A stretch of DNA of 64,000 bases from Cylindrotheca closterium (Eukaryota > Bacillariophyta > Bacillariophyceae > Bacillariales > Bacillariaceae). Positions 28,101 through 37,034 of this stretch are shown one piece after another. The notes beneath the pieces are model-generated. The model searched no databases. It saw only the letters and a list, made by a program, of their open reading frames with translations, and had not been told where the DNA came from. A program made the position numbers and the translations under genes. Every line of letters begins with the position of its first letter. The first letter of the stretch is position 1. Location of the stretch: contig CAKOGP040000380.1 in the NCBI GenBank assembly GCA_933822405.4, positions 4,557 through 68,556 of the forward strand, given 5' to 3'.

Positions 28101-29132
28101 CCCATCAAATAGACCAAGGGTTTTGCTAACGGGCAAGATCTTCGAATCGGTTATATATGCAGAGCACCAAGGCAATATTTTTGTACGGACTAGCATCTGC
28201 GCTTGTTTGAGATATTCAATTGACCCCAAAACAACATATGATTGAAGCAAAAGAATGGCATGCCCTGCTGCTCCGTCCATGGTCCAACCGCTGCTGTTTT
28301 TCGATTTCGAGTAATACTCCATGTTTCCATAAGCTGGCAGCTTCTGTATTGTTTTTCCTAACAAGCTTATAAGGGCGTTGGGTATTGTTTTCTCGATTTC
28401 GTTCCATTCATTGACTTCCAATCCCAAAAGCGATTGCATAATTCCGGCGCAACCCGTTGACATGGTCCAGTCAGTCTCCTCGTCACCAAGCGTTCCCCAG
28501 TACAACGGTGCCAAAGAGGTGGATCTTCTAGATTCGTAATTTTCACTTCCGCGTTGTAATATTTCAGTCGCGATACGAATGGCTGCCTTCTTGGCCCAAT
28601 CTGGACGCTGCAATTCTCGTCTGACAAAGAAGATCCCCTGAAGCGTGCCTGCAAGTCCATTCATCACATTACAAGAGACTTGTTCGTAATTATCTTTACC
28701 AAATTTTTCGATGCATTTCTCCAAAAAGTGTTCCACTTCGTCCATCTCCTGATGACTAGCTTCACCTTGCTCCAGCTGATGGAAGATTGCTGTGAGCAGA
28801 ATATGAGACCCGAAGGATGGATTCGTCCATACGCTGAGACTGTTGCTCTCGATAGTATTACAGCGTTCTAAACAGTCCTGCACCACAGTTTTTGTAAGAT
28901 GAAGCAGCTTTTCATCAACTTCCAGATTTTCTGGTTGCGCCTTTCGTTTCATCTTCCAGGTGGAATATCTAACAAAGGCATTACTGCCAAGTGCTCCCTG
29001 AAAGAAGCATGGGTCTTCAGAATCGTTCGTTGAGCCACCTGTTGATGATATGCATAAAGAAGCTAATTCTTGAATGATCTCGTCATACTGTGGTGAAGCT
29101 GTGCTGCTAGAATGCGACGACTCTCCGATCAT
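25131..29132 (-). CDS. LanC-like protein with long repeat-bearing C-terminus
   Basis: The protein has 1333 residues. Residues about 40-415 form a LanC-like module: MNGLAGTLQGIFFVRREL, MSTGCAGIMQSLLGLEVNEW, WTMDGAAGHAILLLQSY, LGLFDGVVGICYCLWLS and LANGVSGFVRLLKQI. The Cys and Cys-His zinc ligand positions read MDG and FDG, so the usual catalytic metal site appears absent, as in the neighbouring gene. Residues 430-780 are Ser/Arg-rich and disordered. From about 586, and densely from about 780 to 1333, there are eight related units. The core motif is PSAAYLATHDVSTRTR, then NYKPVPVQKKTLMDEE, separated by acidic Ser-rich spacers. The 3' end lies 175 bp from the 3' end of the convergent paralogue. 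Matching the RRELxRP and EEEWN/VNEWN blocks indicates descent of the two genes from a common ancestor. No Cys occurs in the repeats, arguing against a lanthipeptide precursor role. Confidence 0.85.
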   Translation of the reverse strand: MIGESSHSSSTASPQYDEIIQELASLCISSTGGSTNDSEDPCFFQGALGSNAFVRYSTWKMKRKAQPENLEVDEKLLHLTKTVVQDCLERCNTIESNSLSVWTNPSFGSHILLTAIFHQLEQGEASHQEMDEVEHFLEKCIEKFGKDNYEQVSCNVMNGLAGTLQGIFFVRRELQRPDWAKKAAIRIATEILQRGSENYESRRSTSLAPLYWGTLGDEETDWTMSTGCAGIMQSLLGLEVNEWNEIEKTIPNALISLLGKTIQKLPAYGNMEYYSKSKNSSGWTMDGAAGHAILLLQSYVVLGSIEYLKQAQMLVRTKILPWCSAYITDSKILPVSKTLGLFDGVVGICYCLWLSKEKNSARKLINKAIAYCKKRIKAGHPMDLSLANGVSGFVRLLKQIDNRNRDEVEIPFLSSALFNFDMEIQMPLNEGGRDSSALHARRKARNEAKQNAKRHQSLPTHPQASSSGHSARRSYQLSNLSTPKRWTSTSDLDEDSHLSVSSFSIEEKPRIHSSIQFPKSRAKRRASNTHSVSSTSFSLKEEDENVDKKRTGSSPPTTNGDSGDDSSSFSTSSHMESGTVDDQANPQYLAKQDSDNEEYINANVSVSLFPDKNFGSDSDSSLEKSERKRPPIDRLSLFAKTRNQNLNTDSDSDSIIDIEPPVSHLNETPSTSNRKSLSAHKSKDPRKDSDHSQTSRLSLQRSPKPQMHNWMTASKRNLMAGLEDDGPLPPLPNTSTRSSEGRLAGMRNSSHHSRHASNHSAASTAESMNDDDYEPGANDDGLALGTADEMPNENYLDALDVSARSTSDNAYTHYKPNPTQKKTLMDEESHGFSSLTSSQYPSARFLTESLQEAENESGSDSMHEDEGTVGDDDLAMGSPDDMPSAAYLATHDVSTRTRTYDPMRNYKPVPVQKKTLMDEEDHERGTQKDKAKGRKMRSLSEDMNEIGSDSMHDDDDDDGIAMGSPDDMPSAAYLASHDVSTRTRTYEPLRNYNPAPVQKKTLMDEEDHERGAKNKKTKGRQMRSLSEDMNESGSDSMYDDDDDGTEGGDGLAMGSAEELPSAAYLDSHDVSTRTRSYDPFTNYKPVPVQKKTLMDEEGHGAFRNLRLPSGPNGASSKVEGTQHSASVSVDTDDDDFEDDEMAIGLPNEVPNLAYLETHDISTRTRSYDPYVNYRPVKAQQKTLMDEEGHGDRLSSDDDSRSIESMHVQLDMDERPNSEYLARQDSLTEVYFDYKSKTTTMPVHNLLDEEDHSLVDQSVPGISIDSFVAEEAEKDEQPNTAYLARQDSEQNEYFQFSSGTTKLPSHQADMTGDSKEVKQSAIEAEIEEAIKNES
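25150..26800 (-). repeat. repeat array encoding KKTLMDEE-type units
   Basis: Within the LanC-like gene, units of about 75-90 codons recur. Five close copies (about 25530-26800) each encode a P-x-x-x-YL-x-x-HD-(V/I)-STRTR-like core and a QKKTLMDEE box. Two shorter copies at the C-terminal end keep only the YLARQD core, and an outlying copy sits near 27340-27390. Adjacent copies are most alike, as expected from unequal exchange. Confidence 0.85.
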
Positions 29133-29629
29133 GCTTCTGATTGTTTCGTATCAGAGAAATGGATAGATATCAAGTAGGTGCGAAACGAAGGCTTCAATAA
29201 GTCGGCCTGAGATTTCAAGTGTGGTTTCAGATCCCTCAGATTCAGACTCCAAAGGTAATCTCAGGAAGCAGTAACGTAGAGTGAGGAAGATGTTGTAGTT
29301 ATCTTTGGGGTGGGCTAAGCTCCTTCAATGAGACAACACTCTCAATCTTGATGCGAGGTCGCTCTTGTAACTATCACCTTCAACGCGAGCTGCGGCAATA
29401 TATACGTCATGTCATGAGAAGGTCATTTAGAGATTCATTCGTCAAACCGTCGACCGTGTGATTCCATTACTTGTTTTATACCGGTAGTAGTGATCTCAAA
29501 CAAGAGAACAATACGATTAGTTCATCATCAGGCCCGTGGAGCAAAAGTCATTCATGATGAAAGATGAGTGAACGAATTTTGAGGTTTGTGATAATCATCA
29601 TTATGCAATAGTGGGGGCACGCGTTCATT
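29133..29629. other. intergenic, no gene recognised
   Basis: Upstream region of the LanC-like gene and downstream region of the Rpn10-like gene. No motif of note. Confidence 0.4.
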
Positions 29630-31402
29630 CTAGCTAGCGGAAATAATGGATGCTCGAAGTGCTTCCAATTCACGCTTCTTGTTTCGCTTTTCTGTCAGTG
29701 TCTGGGATTTGTTACTTTTCATCAAGGCCATTGATTCCAAGGCTTTGGACTTGTTAGTCAAAGATGCGTGTAATGCTTCCAGTTCTCTGGTCCGCTTTCT
29801 GATCTCATTGATGGAAATGTGGGAATCTGAGGATTGCGATGGTTTCAAGTCATATTGATCATCCAGTTCATCCACCAAAGTCTTTGATTTCCAACGACTG
29901 GTGTTACTATCTGTGCTGATTCCATGCAAGGACTCGTCCTCGTTGTCTGTGGTATCACCATCCAATGTGAGAGTCGTAACTTCCGACTTCTTTTCCACTA
30001 TAATCCCCAACTCAAAATTCTGGCTTCGAAGGCATCCAAGCATATCATGTAGAGCTGATATCATTTCATCCTTCTCATGCACCAACCTTTGCAGTACTCG
30101 AATGTATCGCTTGGCGGCCCGCAGCTCAGTCTTGACTCGCTCGTATTCGGCAATCGAGACGTGCGTTTGACGCAAGTTGGCGAATCGGGCAATGTTCTCT
30201 TGTTCTTGCTGAAGATCGGGGCCACCAGATGTTGGACTCATGGACATGTGCCGCTCCAGCTCCACATTATGTTCTTTGACTAGGTCATACGTGTCTGCTT
30301 GATCCCGACTACCATTCACTTGAATCGTGAGGTTTGGTTTTTGTCTTGTGCTAGTACTAGCACTAATAGTCGGTTGCAATGGGATGATCTCTGGCCCACA
30401 GTCTAATGTTGCTTGCAACAGTTCCTCCCGTTCATCGAATGGTTGTTCTTCCTCCCATTGGCTAAATCCTTTCTCGGAGCTTGCTGGTGATGGAATACCA
30501 TCCTCCTCATCTTCATAATCTCTGTTGTCTATTGGATTTGAATCATCAAATTTGGAATCCAAACTACCCTGTGCGAAGGTAAGGTCCTTGTGCATCATTC
30601 CTGGAGGGGGCGGAATGGCCTCGGAAGAGAAAGATGTCTTCAGCATTAGTTGGATCTTCCCTCTTTCTTCCCTTGATCTATTCAATAGTGCGTCGATCCT
30701 ATGACTTGCATTTTCGTTCTTAATTTCTTTCTTCATCATGGTTGGACCATCAATTGGAATTGAATCAGTTGTTTCTGGTGGCGTGTGACTAGTACCAAAG
30801 AGTCCGTCCAAAGCCTCTTTCGCAACGTCTTGAGGAGAAATTTTCACAACTTTGCCATTGGCAATCGATACCAAGTCTTGAAGTAGCTTATCATCAGTGT
30901 CATCTCCTAGCGCCACGATTATAAGTTCTGTCGCATTTCTCTTTAGAATCCTTCCAACTTGTTCCAAGTTGTCATCATCTTCATTGAGAGGAGAACCGAC
31001 AAATGCAATGATGACTTGTCTGCCATTCTCTTCTTTTTCGTCAGTTGGTATTTCCTTCTCGTATTTTCGAAGTGCAAGGCTTGCCACACGAAGACTTGTC
31101 GTCAGATCCATGGATGCAAGGGCAAGGTTGTCAACGAGCGCTTCGTAGACAATAGCAGTATCTTCTTGTGGGCCAATCAAGACATCTGTTCCCACCATGA
31201 CTCCAATCTTGGGTATTTGACCACCACCAGCAGCAGAAGTAGTAATAGTAGCGGTCAATGCTTCTTCGAGAATGCAATCGACCATGTAACTCGAAGCCTG
31301 TTGTTGGAATTCGAAGCGAGTTGGAGCATAATCCTTATACAGCATGGATTGGGAATGATCCAAAATCACCATGCACGACGAGATTGGAACATGGCTCGTC
31401 AT
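29630..31402 (-). CDS. Rpn10-like VWA protein with C-terminal coiled coil
   Basis: The protein has 590 residues. Residues 8-215 match the VWA domain of proteasome subunit Rpn10/S5a: MVILDHSQSMLYKDYAPTRF at the start, a DLTTSLRVASLALRKYEKE segment, and the signature QVIIAFVGSPLNEDDDNLEQ. In Rpn10 this domain docks on the 26S proteasome lid/base. The rest is unlike Rpn10. No ubiquitin-interacting motif (LALAL-like) is visible, and residues about 415-500 form a coiled coil (YERVKTELRAAKRYIRVLQR), with a second short coil at the C-terminus (KRELEALRASI). It is also far longer than the usual 300-400 residues. It may be a divergent Rpn10 paralogue or an Rpn10-VWA-derived protein with another partner. 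The start is the first Met. Confidence 0.65.
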   Translation of the reverse strand: MTSHVPISSCMVILDHSQSMLYKDYAPTRFEFQQQASSYMVDCILEEALTATITTSAAGGGQIPKIGVMVGTDVLIGPQEDTAIVYEALVDNLALASMDLTTSLRVASLALRKYEKEIPTDEKEENGRQVIIAFVGSPLNEDDDNLEQVGRILKRNATELIIVALGDDTDDKLLQDLVSIANGKVVKISPQDVAKEALDGLFGTSHTPPETTDSIPIDGPTMMKKEIKNENASHRIDALLNRSREERGKIQLMLKTSFSSEAIPPPPGMMHKDLTFAQGSLDSKFDDSNPIDNRDYEDEEDGIPSPASSEKGFSQWEEEQPFDEREELLQATLDCGPEIIPLQPTISASTSTRQKPNLTIQVNGSRDQADTYDLVKEHNVELERHMSMSPTSGGPDLQQEQENIARFANLRQTHVSIAEYERVKTELRAAKRYIRVLQRLVHEKDEMISALHDMLGCLRSQNFELGIIVEKKSEVTTLTLDGDTTDNEDESLHGISTDSNTSRWKSKTLVDELDDQYDLKPSQSSDSHISINEIRKRTRELEALHASLTNKSKALESMALMKSNKSQTLTEKRNKKRELEALRASIISAS

Positions 31403-31857
31403 GATTTCGTATTGTTTTTAATTTCTATCTTGATGATGATGGTGGTGGTGATGGTGATAGGAGACTGTCGTTGGAAAGTAGAAAGGTATCCCAGCAGTTT
31501 CGTGAGTATTGAGCGATAGTGAGCATGATGGCATGCCGGCAGGCTTTTGGCGATTCGTTGATCCCGTCGACTAACGTACTACATTAGGCAAAATATCCTT
31601 CAGTGTCAGCATATTATTGTATTCAAAATATTGCACACAATTATTTTATTGTAGTGTCATCGTTGGCAATAACTGACATAGCTATACCGCATGGCATGCA
31701 TGAGCATAAGAATGACATATCGAATAGTCTGAATATTGAATATTGAATGAATACTAGAAGAGCGCTCTATTGACGATGAGACGAGTGTTTGTTCTTCGCA
31801 TATTTTCAGACACTGCCTATCTCAGATCATCGTACTGTTTTCTGATGGTGTCAACTC
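31403..31857. other. intergenic, no gene recognised
   Basis: Promoter side of the Rpn10-like gene, with a GATGATGATGGTGGTGGTGA microsatellite-like stretch near 31430-31455, and the 3' side of the VWA/VWFD gene. Confidence 0.4.
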
Positions 31858-33702
31858 CTAATAGGCACCAACCATAGCCAAGTCTTGAGTCGCCATGACG
31901 TCGAATGTACAGTCCTTGATAAAAAGAGGATCTTTCAATATAGCGCAAGCTTCTTCTGCTTGTTCCAACGAAATATCAGCCTCGAGCAAACGACGCTTCC
32001 GGTCTCCATTGGGATCTTCCGGATGGATACATTGATTGGGAAACTGAGGTTCCGACATTTCATGGAATATGTTTGGCTCTGATGCAAGTACTTGCCATTC
32101 ATCGCCAAGATCGGTAAAGTCATGCATGACCGTTACACCATCTCTGGCCAAGGTCTTGCCCGTGTCAAAGTCTCCAAGAAGACCAACAGTGTTTCCAAAT
32201 GCTTCTTTTCCTCCACCGAATGCGACGCTGACAAACTCATTAAAGATATGGATACTGATTTGGTTACCATAATACTTGGAACTCAAGTCGATGGTATATC
32301 TACGCTTGTACACGGATGGTAGCGTTTGAGTGACGGGAAAGCCAGCAACCGATTCGAGCTCTCCTTGGTACTCGTAGTTGATCCAATAGTGGGCTTCCGA
32401 GTCATCAGTATCAGCCGAACCTTCAATCTCAAGAATGTCATTCCCAATACGAATGGCGACACTCTTGATATAGGACCAGTACCGCACAATCTTGGTACGA
32501 ATATGAACGTCCAATCCAAGACCATCGGCAAAGTTTGGATCCTTCATCATGACAAGATCGCACTGTCCATGGTACTCAAAGTGTTCATTCTTCCAGGTAG
32601 TGATATGTGGATCTCCAGTGGCTTGGCTTTTGGAGAGCTGGTCAACTTTTTGTTGGACAAAGTGATTCGTAAATGATTCGAGAAGGCTTGGGTTCTCTCG
32701 AATGCCATGTTCGAGACTCTTGCCGTTCCAAACCATTCCTCGAGATTCAACGACAAATGGGATATAGTCCTCTGGCGTGTCTTTGTATCCATCCACAAAG
32801 TTGACAAAGGCTTCATTTCTAGATTGGGTGGTCCATCCACCGTTTCCGTCAGCAGTAAAGATTGTGTTTTGGTCGCCCGATGAGTCACTAATCTTCAAAG
32901 CAAAGTTATCGAGATCGTCATCAATCTCGGTCTTGACAATGGCATCCAAGATGTAGCCATTTTGCGAGATCAGGTTCTTGAGACCCTCCAAAGTCAACGA
33001 CTTTGTCTCATCGTCTCGGTCATTATCCGTCAACAAAATGAGGGTTCGATCAAGCTTCTGTTGGCAGGTAGCAAGCAAGTCGATTCCTTCAATCTCGGCC
33101 GGGACATGTTCCATGGCATTCCTCATGGCCAACCAACCATCTTGTGGTTTCTTGGCCGAATGGTCCCAGGCGGCAACCGAATCATCTTGCAAGGTGCCAT
33201 TGGCATTGGCAATGGTACAACCCATGAAACGATACAGTAGGGTCTCCTCATCGCTCCTCCTACTACCCGTTTTGCCAAAGCCATTTCCACATACAAAGAC
33301 CAAGTCATAATCGTAATGATAATATCCATCATTGCCAGAATGCAGTCGTTTCACAAGTTGAGGAATGGCCCTTTGTTTCAACCATTCCGTTTGCTGTTTC
33401 ATGGAATCCGTTTCATCGACAACCAAGTTGAGCAAGGCGCATTTGCTTGATGCGCTTGCAGCAGCAGCAGCAGCAGATGGCAAAGGGTTGTTGGCAGAAT
33501 AGTCAAACTTGTCATCACCTAAAAGTAGTAGCGATTGCTGCGCAGTGGCAGAATAAGTTTTCTTATTGTTCATGCTGACGAGGAGGAGGACCGCAATGGC
33601 CGAAAGACGATGCTGGAAGAACCACTTGTGGTTGTTCATTGGAATATAATACAATCGATCCAAGGATGATAGTTTTTTTTTGTGCATTCGCAACAAGATC
33701 AA
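31858..33702 (-). CDS. VWA plus VWFD domain protein, probably secreted or membrane-anchored
   Basis: The protein has 614 residues. A hydrophobic segment near residues 33-43 (LSAIAVLLLVS) after a basic N-terminus could act as a signal peptide or anchor. Residues about 85-265 look like a VWA domain: CALLNLVVDETDSM gives a D-x-T-x-S metal site and TLILLTDNDRDD a later strand. Residues about 360-560 form a von Willebrand factor type D domain, opening with TGDPHITTWKNEHFEYHGQC and including VRYWSYIKSVAIRIGNDILE and FGNTVGLLGDFDTGKTLARD. The C-terminus (EEACAILKDPLFIKDCTFDV) matches the segment that often follows VWFD. Such proteins act in extracellular adhesion or matrix. The gene at 9461-11118 is its decayed paralogue. 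A poly-Ala run near residue 77 is encoded by a GCA repeat. Confidence 0.85.
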   Translation of the reverse strand: MILLRMHKKKLSSLDRLYYIPMNNHKWFFQHRLSAIAVLLLVSMNNKKTYSATAQQSLLLLGDDKFDYSANNPLPSAAAAAASASSKCALLNLVVDETDSMKQQTEWLKQRAIPQLVKRLHSGNDGYYHYDYDLVFVCGNGFGKTGSRRSDEETLLYRFMGCTIANANGTLQDDSVAAWDHSAKKPQDGWLAMRNAMEHVPAEIEGIDLLATCQQKLDRTLILLTDNDRDDETKSLTLEGLKNLISQNGYILDAIVKTEIDDDLDNFALKISDSSGDQNTIFTADGNGGWTTQSRNEAFVNFVDGYKDTPEDYIPFVVESRGMVWNGKSLEHGIRENPSLLESFTNHFVQQKVDQLSKSQATGDPHITTWKNEHFEYHGQCDLVMMKDPNFADGLGLDVHIRTKIVRYWSYIKSVAIRIGNDILEIEGSADTDDSEAHYWINYEYQGELESVAGFPVTQTLPSVYKRRYTIDLSSKYYGNQISIHIFNEFVSVAFGGGKEAFGNTVGLLGDFDTGKTLARDGVTVMHDFTDLGDEWQVLASEPNIFHEMSEPQFPNQCIHPEDPNGDRKRRLLEADISLEQAEEACAILKDPLFIKDCTFDVMATQDLAMVGAY

Positions 33703-34259
33703 CCCATCGAGTGCACTACACGCACTATTCGAATATTATATAATAAAAGTATTTGATTCTGTGCCCTACTTTTGTGAGCGTTTATCCTTTATTTTGGACT
33801 AAGTATGTTTTTACACGCACTATATGTATTATGTATACTCTAGGAAGAATTTGGGAATCGTGATTATATCGGTAGTCCTACTCTTGATCTACTGTAGGGT
33901 TTTGAAAAAGTACATGTTCATGCATGGAAATTTCCATTGAAAAACTTTTGTAATAGTAGCAAGCAAAAGCTATTACATTATTGTTCAAGGAACGAAAAGG
34001 AATTGGATTTTATGTTGTCCCTCAGGCAGCTCCCAAATTAAAAAGATTAATGCAAACAGCATTCATTCAAACGACACTAAGATTTTACCAAACGTTCTAT
34101 CATACATCAAAATCAAAGGTAGTCCTATATATCAAAATCAAATGTATTATTTATATATTACTATTATATTATATATCCTCTAGGATCCAAAACATTACAA
34201 TAATATATAAATATAAAATATATTATAATATATAGATTTTATAAAAACAAAACCCAATT
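33703..34259. other. AT-rich intergenic region
   Basis: Nothing recognisable. 34140-34250 is extremely AT-rich (ATATAAATATAAAATATATT), likely the 3' region of the next minus-strand gene. Confidence 0.4.
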
Positions 34260-36497
34260 TTAAATTCTCACCGCCTTATTGTCCGTCAAATGAGCTGGAT
34301 CCGCAGCTAGGCTTGCCGCCACGGCCGCTGCCGTTGCCCCCGCATCGACAGTCGCATCCACAACGGCCGCTGCCGCCGCCACGGCCGCTTCGTCCGTTCG
34401 AATGACTTCCTTTTGTGTATCTTCGTTGATCAATACCGTCGTCGCAGCATCCGGTGGCGGTGGTGGCATTTTGGCCTTTTGTTCCGCCTGCGTCGGTTCC
34501 AAAAAGATTTCGGGATGATCCTTGATTTTCATTTGTCCATTGACCTCCCAATCGAATCCCCGTTGTTCCGCTCGCGAATGCATCCTGGCATACTTTTCTC
34601 GTACCTTGACGTGAATTCCCAATTCCTTGGCGACCGTAATCCAATTGACCTTTTGATTGTGTTCCTTGGCAATGGCATTGTATTTGGCCCAAAGATTTTT
34701 GGAGTGCGTGACAATTTGGTGTAGATCCGCCGCCGTACTGACCACAATGGCCGATCGTCGCCGTTTGCGAGGTTGTGATGTTGGAGATGCAGCAGATGCA
34801 GAAGTAGGAGCAACGTGATGATGATGTTGGTGATGTTCCATTTCGGGCACTTGGTTGTGGTGGTGGTGATGGTGGTGGTTTACAGAACCGGATTGTTGCA
34901 TCATGGCGGCATTGGCAGCTGCCTTGGCCGCCGCAGCACCTCTTGTAATTTCAATGGGAACGCGATTGGAAGATACCAATTCGGCCGCTCGTTTCAAGGC
35001 GGCTTCCTTTTGTTCTTGAGCAAATTTTTCTCGTTCCAATCTGAGATCTAGCTTGCGTTTGCGTCGTGCTTCTCTTGAATTTTCTCTTGCCATGCGTTCT
35101 TGTGCCTTTTTCATTTGTGCCGCTTCTCGTTCCCTAGCCTTTTGTTCCTTGCGTTCGAGGGAGATGCGTTTTTGCTCCCGTTTCATATTTTGTCGCCGTT
35201 CCAATTCCAATGCCTTTTCGGCATCCTTGGCCATTCGATGGGCCTTGGTGACTTCACTGGCCTGCTTTTTGGTGAGTTTTTGAACATCATTACTTACCGC
35301 CACGGCGACGGCAGCGGCTTCGGTCATGTAGGAAGGCAGTTGGAGGGATCCATTGGCTTGGGCGGCTGCCGCCGCAGCGACCGCAGCTGCATGATCATCG
35401 TAGGGCAAATCAATGGTAGCATTGTTGTTGTGATGATGATGGTGTTGTTGATGCTGTTGATGATGCTGCTGATGCAATAGTTGGTGATGCTGTTGATGAT
35501 GATGGTCTGGAGAGGGCGCATCATCTTGCAATATAGTAGTGGCATGAATCTGATACAAGGCCGAAAAGCGTTCAATTTGAGCAACAATGTAGGCCTTGTC
35601 AAACTCATCCGTAATCTGCAAGATTCCCCAAAAGTCCACCATGGGCAACGGAGGCGAGGTATCGCCATTGGCACCGTGCTTTGTAATCAAGGGAGGAATG
35701 GAAAGACGACAGAGCAATTGACTGGACAGATAGCCTTTCAAATAGGGCTTGTAGTCCGAAAAGAGCTTGTCGGTGGCTTCCACAACTTGCATGTTGTGCA
35801 GGGCCCACTCTTTGCACAACAATTTCAACCATTCAGAGGGTCGTTTGCTGGCCTTTCGCATCTGAGTGTATTAGTGTTTGTTTATCATTGTTTGTTTGTT
35901 TGTTTATCATTGTTTGTTTGGAATATAGAGTAAATGATGGGTGTGAGAGGCATCAGCATCAGCATCAGCAATCAGGTAAGATTGTAAGATTGTGATCAGC
36001 ATGATATTAGGAATATAATAACAATATTATTGTCATTATCATTGCATGCATTATGATGAGATAATAATATTGAATATTATTATAACGCATATGATGATAA
36101 TGTGTGTACAGTAGGAATCCTTCATTCAATCTCGTCCCCGTCCCATACAGTATTATTATTTCCCATGGAGGATTCCCTTTTTCATTTTTCACATGGCTCC
36201 TTCATTTTGGAATCTGGCATTTTGAAATTCACGACAAGTACAATTCCTACCAGCCCGCTACGTGTACGCGCTCGATCGATCGTGTGTGCTTACCTCCATC
36301 TTTTCCACTTTGCTTGGTTCATGATCAAAGAAATCGTGATCGTCATTGTTGGAATCGTCTTCCTCGACTTCTTCCTCTTCCTCTTCTTCTTCGCCATGGT
36401 GAGAAGTCTCACTGACATGATCCTCCATCATCATGGACTCATCACCTTGTGGTGATTGATCCACCATGGGGTTGGGTGTGGTGGACCCGTCTGCCAT
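34260..36497 (-). CDS. two-exon His/Gln-rich coiled-coil protein with Myb/SANT-like segment (exons 36294-36497 and 34260-35861)
   Basis: Exon 1 (36294-36497) encodes 68 residues rich in Glu/Asp, ending KVEKME. It is followed by a GTAAGC donor (36293-36288). Exon 2 starts at 35861 after a CTCAG acceptor and continues in phase with MRKASKRPSEWLKLLCKEWA. The intron is 432 bp, and the joined protein is about 601 residues. After a helical region (WLKLLCKEWALHNM to ALYQIHATTI) come poly-His/Gln and poly-Ala tracts. A long basic coiled coil follows (DAEKALELERRQNMKREQKR), then a segment LWAKYNAIAKEHNQKVNWIT VAKELGIHVKVREKYAR that resembles a Myb/SANT or homeodomain-like helix-turn-helix. A nuclear DNA- or chromatin-associated role is plausible but inferred. 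Exon 2's first codon is a Met, so an internal start is the alternative. Confidence 0.7.
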
Positions 36498-37034
36498 TGT
36501 TTTTCTTATATTTGTTTGTTACAGTAGTGCGTGTGTCCGTTGAGAGAGTGAGACTGAGGTTTTCACGTCACTCCAAATTCCCTGTACAATTCAGTACGGG
36601 GATTCCGTTTGCACCAGAATTGCTCGTAACATCTGGTACATTTCCTACATGGACATGGAACCTCTCGGAAAAATGTTGGCATTTTGAATAAAATGATGGG
36701 GAGTGAGATTGATTCATTCATTCGTACCGGTAGGACAGTATATTTATCGTATCACAATGAATGAATGGTCATTGCTTTTGTTCACTCAATACAATACAAT
36801 ACAATACAATACAATACAATACAATACAATACAATACAATACAATACAATACTATACTATACTATACTATACTATACTATACTATACTATACTTGTACCT
36901 ACTGCATCATCAATGCAATATTGTCATGCATTCGTATTTATATATAATATATTGCATGCAGTTTATTTTATTTCATGTTATTTTATATAATACTAATAAT
37001 AAGTAGTACTCGTACTTTAATACCAGCAGGATCA
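36498..37034. other. intergenic with compound microsatellite
   Basis: Upstream region of the two-exon gene and downstream region of the protease gene. The only structured feature is the pentanucleotide array at 36788-36892. Confidence 0.6.
36788..36892 (+). repeat. compound microsatellite (AATAC)13(TATAC)8
   Basis: Thirteen uninterrupted AATAC units switch without a break to eight TATAC units. The two blocks differ by one base per unit. Confidence 0.95.

Noticed and set aside
25131..29132. LanC-like gene plus repeats as a lanthipeptide biosynthesis system
   Set aside because: The repeats contain no Cys, no LanB/LanM dehydratase or transporter is nearby, and the LanC zinc ligands are absent.
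34260..35861. Starting the His/Gln-rich gene at the Met of 35861
   Set aside because: That Met directly follows a CAG acceptor, and a frame-compatible exon with a GTAAGC donor lies upstream; kept as an alternative only.
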